Positions 5,024-8,537 of a stretch of DNA of 8,537 nt are shown in pieces. The notes under the pieces were generated by a model. That model searched no databases, was not told the origin of the DNA, and worked only from the letters and a program-made list of their open reading frames with translations. Origin of the DNA: Alphaproteobacteria bacterium. Lineage in GTDB: Bacteria > Pseudomonadota > Alphaproteobacteria > Rhizobiales > Aestuariivirgaceae. The DNA lies in the NCBI GenBank assembly GCA_020441605.1, contig JAGRLX010000398.1, forward strand, positions 1 to 8,537, given 5' to 3'. Both the position numbers and the translations under genes were made by a program. The stretch's first letter is position 1. Every line of letters begins with the position of its first letter.

Positions 5024-5974
5024 ATGAGGCATCTTCGAACACTGGCTTTTGCCGGACTTTTCACCGCTATCGCCGGCGTCTCTGGCAGCGTGGCTTGGGC
5101 TGATACCGTTCCTGTCAAGCTGACCGTTGTCGAGAAAGAGCTTGTGATCGACAACAAGGGCACCACTCAAAAAATGTGGACCTATGGCGGAACGGTCCCC
5201 GGACCGGTCGTTCGTGTGAAAGAAGGCGACGTCGTTGACTTCACCCTCACGAATGATCCCAAGAACCAGAACAGCCACTCTATGGACTTCCACGCTGCCG
5301 TGGTCGACGTCCTCGATGAATTCGGCGAGATCAAGCCAGGCGAAAGCAAGCATTTCACCTTCTCCGCCGACCACCCTGGCGTTTTCATCTATCATTGTGG
5401 CGCCAGCTCCATGGCCGAACATATCTCTCGCGGCATGTATGGCGTGATCATCGTCGATCCGAAGGAGGGGTATTCCAAGGCATTCCCAAAGCCGGACCGC
5501 GAGTACGTTCTGGTGCACGGCGATCTGTTCGAGGCCGGAACCAGCGCAGAAGATCGGGCCATGAACAATCACTGGACCGGCGTTTTGGTAAACGGAAAGG
5601 TCTTCCACTACGATCCGGTTCACGATCCTAACGCCGGTCTCACACTGGAAGCTGCGCCAGGCGAGCGGGTCAGACTCTATTTCGTCAATGCGATGATCAA
5701 TGAAGCTGCAGCGCTCCATCCGATCGCAGGCATCTGGGATCGGGTGTGGGACAACGGCAATCCCAAGAATATCCGCTACGGCATGCAGACGGTCGAGGTT
5801 CCCCCGGCACATGGCCTGACTGTCGACATCGTGCCGCCGGCCGACAGAGCAACCAACAACGCAATTGTCGACCATCGCATGAAGCACGCCCTCAATGGCG
5901 GGATCACTGTGCTGATGACCTCCAAGTCGGCTGACCCTGCAAAGGGGCGCGATGGCAACCTCGTGATCCGCTAG
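5024..5974 (+). CDS. nirK: Copper-containing nitrite reductase (NirK), nitrifier-like short form
   Basis: This periplasmic enzyme reduces nitrite to nitric oxide. From ATG 5024 the chain has 316 residues, with signal peptide 1-26 ending AWA. AAGGGG about 8 bases upstream supports this start over an in-frame ATG at 4994, which would put charged residues before the signal. The type 1 copper ligands are His85 (HSMDFHAA), Cys125 (YHC), His133 (AEH) and Met138 (RGM). The type 2 ligands are His90, His124 and His284 (VDHRMKH). Catalytic Asp88, His232 and Ile234 (LHPIAGIWD) align with Asp98, His255 and Ile257 of Alcaligenes/Achromobacter NirK, so activity is expected. The Cys-to-His loop is one residue shorter than in classical denitrifier NirK, and the HSMDFHA / HPIAGIWD style is that of ammonia-oxidiser NirK. 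It is first gene of a four-gene operon behind NsrR-type operators. Confidence 0.92.
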   Translation: MRHLRTLAFAGLFTAIAGVSGSVAWADTVPVKLTVVEKELVIDNKGTTQKMWTYGGTVPGPVVRVKEGDVVDFTLTNDPKNQNSHSMDFHAAVVDVLDEFGEIKPGESKHFTFSADHPGVFIYHCGASSMAEHISRGMYGVIIVDPKEGYSKAFPKPDREYVLVHGDLFEAGTSAEDRAMNNHWTGVLVNGKVFHYDPVHDPNAGLTLEAAPGERVRLYFVNAMINEAAALHPIAGIWDRVWDNGNPKNIRYGMQTVEVPPAHGLTVDIVPPADRATNNAIVDHRMKHALNGGITVLMTSKSADPAKGRDGNLVIR

Positions 5975-5989
5975 CCGAAGGAGGGTCCG

Positions 5990-6730
5990 ATGAGGCCAGC
6001 AACACTTCTGGCAGGCGCGGCACTCCTGCTGCCGCTAACCCTGGCAACAGGTACATTGCCGACACTCTCGGCACGAGCAGCAGATTCTGCTAGTGCAAGC
6101 AATGTCGCTGCGACTGTCGCGTCAAAATGCGGCGCCTGCCATCAACTCACGGGTCCTGAAGATCGGTCAATTTCGACGCGCGATGAGCGGAAGGGTCCTC
6201 CACTCTTCTACGCCGGCAACAAGTTCCGCAAGGACTGGCTCGCCAGATGGCTTGTCGATCCGGTTCGCATTCGACCAGCCGGAGACACACCGATGAAGCA
6301 TGCCAGGAGCACGCCCGAAGGCGATGTCATCGACGAAAGCAAGCTGACAGAACATCCCAGGCTCTCACCTGGCGAGGCCGCTCAGGTCACTGACTACCTC
6401 ATGACCCTGAAGCCCAACGACAAGCTGATTGCAGCGGAAAGCTACACCGAAGCAAATGTTTCACCGCGGATGGGTGCCATGGACTTTGTGAAGTTCAAGG
6501 GGTGCGGCGGTTGTCATATGGACACAGCCAAGGACGGGGGTGTTTCCGGACCGGAACTCTACACGGCCTGGCAGCGGCTGCAGCCTGAATTCATCGCCTC
6601 CTATATTCGCGACCCCGTCGCCTGGGAAGCGCGCAGCATCATGCCAAACAAGCATTTGGCCGATGGCCCCATCAACAAGCTTGTCAATTACCTCCGCAGT
6701 GTTGGGGCAGAGAAGGAGGCGGAAAAATGA
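5990..6730 (+). CDS. Dihaem c-type cytochrome (NcgB-like)
   Basis: The product is a periplasmic electron carrier of 246 residues. It has an N-terminal signal peptide (about 1-30, ending ARA) and two covalent haem sites, Cys47-Gly-Ala-Cys-His51 and Cys172-Gly-Gly-Cys-His176. Each haem domain has a candidate Met axial ligand downstream: Met102 in TPMKH and Met218 in SIMPN. The two halves look like duplicated class I cytochrome c domains joined by a linker near residues 140-160. The C-terminus is Glu/Lys-rich. AAGGAGG eight bases before the ATG gives a strong start. The order and type match the dihaem NcgB of the Nitrosomonas ncgABC-nirK operon. Passing electrons to NirK or the multicopper oxidase is the likely role, but this is inferred. 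Confidence 0.9.
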   Translation: MRPATLLAGAALLLPLTLATGTLPTLSARAADSASASNVAATVASKCGACHQLTGPEDRSISTRDERKGPPLFYAGNKFRKDWLARWLVDPVRIRPAGDTPMKHARSTPEGDVIDESKLTEHPRLSPGEAAQVTDYLMTLKPNDKLIAAESYTEANVSPRMGAMDFVKFKGCGGCHMDTAKDGGVSGPELYTAWQRLQPEFIASYIRDPVAWEARSIMPNKHLADGPINKLVNYLRSVGAEKEAEK

Positions 6731-7107
6731 GAGTCTCACCTGCCATTGTGAGCGCCGGCGCGCTTCTTGGCGCAAGCATGCTCTTTGCCGGCGCATCTCA
6801 CGCATCAGGCGGCAACTCGGCGAATGCCGCAAACGGCAAGGCGCTATACCAGACCTACTGCGTCCAGTGCCATGGCGTGAACGGTGACGGCAAAGGCATC
6901 AATGCGCCTCATCTTTCCGTTCAGCCGCGCAACCACACCGATCGTACCGAGATGTCCGCACGCACGGATGAGGATCTTTTCAAGGCAATCAAGGAAGGTG
7001 GTCAAGCCGTCAACAAGTCGGTCCTGATGCCGAACTGGGACGGGAACATGTCTGACGAAGAGATTCACGACGTCGTCGCCTACCTCCGCGAATTGTGCTG
7101 CAAGTAA
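6727..7107 (+). CDS. Monohaem class I c-type cytochrome (NcgC-like)
   Basis: This is a 126-residue exported cytochrome. The signal peptide covers about residues 1-26 (ending SHA), the haem motif is Cys45-Val-Gln-Cys-His49 followed by GVNGDGKG, and the axial Met101 lies in VLMPNW. The ending EIHDVVAYLREL is the usual C-terminal helix of class I cytochromes c. The start overlaps the dihaem gene stop by four bases (ATGA), with GGAGG upstream, so the two are translationally coupled. An unusual feature is the C-terminal Cys124-Cys125-Lys tail, two adjacent cysteines outside the haem site in a periplasmic protein. The likely job is to shuttle electrons among the dihaem cytochrome, NirK and the multicopper oxidase. 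Confidence 0.92.
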   Translation: MRVSPAIVSAGALLGASMLFAGASHASGGNSANAANGKALYQTYCVQCHGVNGDGKGINAPHLSVQPRNHTDRTEMSARTDEDLFKAIKEGGQAVNKSVLMPNWDGNMSDEEIHDVVAYLRELCCK

Positions 7108-7121
7108 TGGGGATTATCGAA

Positions 7122-8153
7122 ATGCGCTACTACACTCCGGCCCTGTCGTTACTGGCGGCGGTCGCCATGACGCCCAGTGTTGCAATCGCTGAATCCCGCC
7201 ACTTTGATATGACGATCGAGGAAGTAAATCTGAAGGTAGCTCCCGATCTCACATATGCTGTGTGGGGCTTCAATGCCCAGGTGCCCGGCCCTCTGATCCG
7301 CGTAAACGAGGGCGACGAAGTTGAGGTTGTCGTCACGAACAACACGACACTCAACCACACAATCCACTGGCACGGCATGCACCAGCTGAATACCTGGCAT
7401 AGTGACGGCGTACCCAACATCACACAGAAGGCTATCGAGCCGGGCGAGTCATTCACCTACAAGTTCACTGCCACTCGTGTGGGCACTCTCTGGTACCATT
7501 GTCACGTCAACGTGCCCGAACATGTGGGCCTCCGGGGAATGTGGGGGCCGCTGATTGTCGACCCGAAAAAGCCGCTTCCGATCGAAAAGGAAGTGACGAA
7601 GGAAGCCATACTTATGTTTTCCGGGTGGAATCCCGAAGTGGCCCAGGAATATGGCAAGGGTGGACATCCCAACGAGCCGATCAGCTACTTTTCGATCAAC
7701 GGCAAGGCGTTCCCGACCACCCAGCCGCTTCGCGTCAAGAAGGGTGACGTCCTTCGCTTGAGGCTGATCGCGGCAACTGTTGATGTCGCGTTTCATCCAC
7801 ATGGCCATGACATGCTCGTCACGCACAAAGACGGACTGCCGCTCGACAAACCCTTCAAGGCGGACACGCTGCATCTCAGTCCAGGTGAACGCTACGACGT
7901 CATCATTCGCATGAACAATCCCGGCCGCTGGATCGCCCACGATCATATCGAGCACCATGTAAGCAACAATGGCAAGGAGCCGGGCGGCGAAATTCTGATC
8001 TTTGAATACGAAGATGTCCAACGCGATGACGACTGGTATGTCTGGAAGGACAAGGAATACGACGCTGACTTCTACTATTCCGAGAGCCTGAAGAAGGGAC
8101 CGGGTCTCTACGACGTACCATCTCATAAAGGCACGTTTCCCGATATTCGCTGA
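7122..8153 (+). CDS. Two-domain multicopper oxidase, type C (NcgA-like)
   Basis: The product is a periplasmic copper oxidase of 343 residues with signal peptide 1-23 (ending IA). Domain 1 holds the type 1 site: His79 (in NHTIHWHG), Cys127 (in YHCHVN), His134 (PEH) and Met140 (RGM). Trinuclear-cluster histidines come from domain 1 (His82, His84, His126, His128) and domain 2 (His225 and His227 in HPHGH, His273 and His275 in HDHIEHH). Domain 2 has no type 1 cysteine, which defines type C, as in the Nitrosomonas europaea blue copper oxidase. Such enzymes reduce oxygen to water; the physiological electron donor is unsettled. ATG 7122 is chosen because it opens the signal peptide and follows TGGGGAT. 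Upstream in-frame GTG 7095 and ATG 7107 are less likely. It is last in the operon, 14 bases after the cytochrome stop. Confidence 0.92.
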   Translation: MRYYTPALSLLAAVAMTPSVAIAESRHFDMTIEEVNLKVAPDLTYAVWGFNAQVPGPLIRVNEGDEVEVVVTNNTTLNHTIHWHGMHQLNTWHSDGVPNITQKAIEPGESFTYKFTATRVGTLWYHCHVNVPEHVGLRGMWGPLIVDPKKPLPIEKEVTKEAILMFSGWNPEVAQEYGKGGHPNEPISYFSINGKAFPTTQPLRVKKGDVLRLRLIAATVDVAFHPHGHDMLVTHKDGLPLDKPFKADTLHLSPGERYDVIIRMNNPGRWIAHDHIEHHVSNNGKEPGGEILIFEYEDVQRDDDWYVWKDKEYDADFYYSESLKKGPGLYDVPSHKGTFPDIR

Positions 8154-8198
8154 GAGGTGATTTGATTGATCAATATCTGAATTTACGCGTTGGTAGAT

Positions 8199-8233
8199 TT
8201 GATCGGACCTCCATCCCCCGACGATCCGATCAA
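8199..8233 (+). terminator. Possible terminator of the nirK operon (9-bp perfect inverted repeat)
   Basis: TTGATCGGA (8199-8207) and TCCGATCAA (8225-8233) are exact complements with a 17-base loop, starting 45 bases after the multicopper oxidase stop. No T-run follows. A short palindrome ATTGATCAAT (8165-8174) lies just upstream and shares the TTGATC core. Confidence 0.4.
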
Positions 8234-8275
8234 GTCTGCCTCCCCTCTGGTGCACTATTTTCCCGGCACCAGCGT

Positions 8276-8357
8276 CGCGGCTTCCCCGCCAGGTGCGATA
8301 CAACGTCTTTCGCGCCCCATGTAAGCGTAAGGCGCAAACCTGGATGGGGAAGCCGCG
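8276..8357. repeat. 82-base imperfect inverted repeat (long hairpin)
   Basis: The outer arms CGCGGCTTCCCC (8276-8287) and GGGGAAGCCGCG (8346-8357) are perfect 12-bp complements. They continue after a small internal loop with CCAGGT/ACCTGG (8289-8294 and 8338-8343) and GCG/CGC (8295-8297 and 8333-8335). An imperfect inner stem, CTTTCGC/GCGTAAG, lies towards the tip. No T-run follows. It could be a palindromic interspersed element, a structured RNA, or a strong transcript-end hairpin. Confidence 0.55.
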
Positions 8358-8537
8358 GCGATCCGCAATGATCTTGTTCCAATGGCCAATCCGTGGCTGA
8401 CAATAAACTCAACTCTGGCGAGGTTTCTCGCAACGATACGCTGAATCAGAAGCAGAATCAGCCTCAGGCAAGGAGCAAACAAACCACGGATCGGAAGCCT
8501 CCGACCACCTGAAAGGCATACCAGTGGCCAACTACGA
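8358..8537. other. Right-hand end without a recognisable gene
   Basis: No convincing gene is visible. A 39-codon frame starts at GTG 8393 and ends at 8512. It is hydrophilic and Asn/Gln-rich (MADNKLNSGE...), without an RBS. A GTG at 8524 with GAAAGG seven bases upstream could open a gene that leaves the window, but only four codons are visible. Confidence 0.3.

Noticed and set aside
5734..5766. Apparent loss of a catalytic histidine in NirK (GGHGD replaced by AGIWD)
   Set aside because: On counting, the catalytic His and Ile correspond to the HPI of HPIAGIWD, which are present, so the enzyme is not predicted to be inactive.
4997..5887. Long minus-strand open frame (296 codons) across nirK
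   Set aside because: It lies entirely opposite nirK, whose frame carries all copper ligands and a signal peptide. The reverse product has no recognisable motif and is an antisense shadow of a biased coding frame.
8163..8174. TTGATTGATCAA resembling an FNR/NNR box
   Set aside because: The spacing between TTGAT and ATCAA is two bases instead of the required four, and the site lies downstream of the operon rather than at a promoter.
7449..8303. Long minus-strand open frame (284 codons) across the multicopper oxidase
   Set aside because: It is the shadow of the oxidase gene, with no RBS or family signature and with its start inside the downstream hairpin region.
8276..8357. Possible integron attC site
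   Set aside because: The paired arms do not show the GTTRRRY/RYYYAAC core triplets at their ends, and no integrase or cassette layout is present.
8162..8371. TTG-started frame of 69 codons after the multicopper oxidase
   Set aside because: It starts with a rare codon, crosses both inverted repeats, and gives an Arg/Ser-rich product without any motif.

Overview
The window looks like a chromosomal or accessory segment of a Gram-negative proteobacterium. The GC content is moderately high by eye, AAGGAGG-type ribosome binding sites are clear, and the exported proteins carry Sec signal peptides. The gene set (copper nitrite reductase, two small c-type cytochromes, a two-domain multicopper oxidase, the nitric-oxide sensor NsrR and a truncated haemoglobin) is what is known from nitrifying bacteria (the Nitrosomonas ncgABC-nirK operon) and related nitrogen-oxide-handling proteobacteria. 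I cannot name the genus from sequence alone.

Layout. Positions 1-132 hold the 3' end of an EamA/DMT-type membrane transporter. About 440 bases without a convincing gene follow, ending in an AT-rich promoter-like stretch (480-540). Next comes a tight forward unit: a 59-residue small ORF (575-754), a PF10014-type 2OG-Fe dioxygenase (741-1574), an iron-type superoxide dismutase (1567-2265) and a 79-residue beta-rich hypothetical protein (2287-2526). The first three overlap one another. An intergenic region with a GC-rich hairpin leads to an Rnk-type GreA/GreB-fold regulator (2868-3281). This gene is convergent with a group III truncated haemoglobin on the minus strand (3381-3890), and a 12-bp perfect inverted repeat lies between them. 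The haemoglobin is divergent from nsrR (4204-4665). After a 358-base intergenic region with promoter and operators comes the forward operon nirK (5024-5974), dihaem cytochrome c (5990-6730), monohaem cytochrome c (6727-7107) and type C two-domain multicopper oxidase (7122-8153). The last 384 bases carry two inverted repeats, one of them an 82-base imperfect hairpin, and no convincing gene.

How it works together. NsrR carries three conserved cysteines for an NO-sensitive iron-sulphur cluster. Two 23-bp sites that fit the NsrR 11-1-11 operator pattern sit exactly on the haemoglobin promoter and on the nirK promoter, and a weaker third site lies in the nirK leader, so the window appears to contain a regulator and its local regulon. 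The inferred physiology is that NO or nitrite stress relieves NsrR repression. NirK then reduces nitrite to NO in the periplasm with electrons from the small cytochromes, the multicopper oxidase acts in the same periplasmic redox network, and the cytoplasmic haemoglobin deals with NO or oxygen. The separate dioxygenase-SOD unit is less understood and is the best candidate here for something undescribed.
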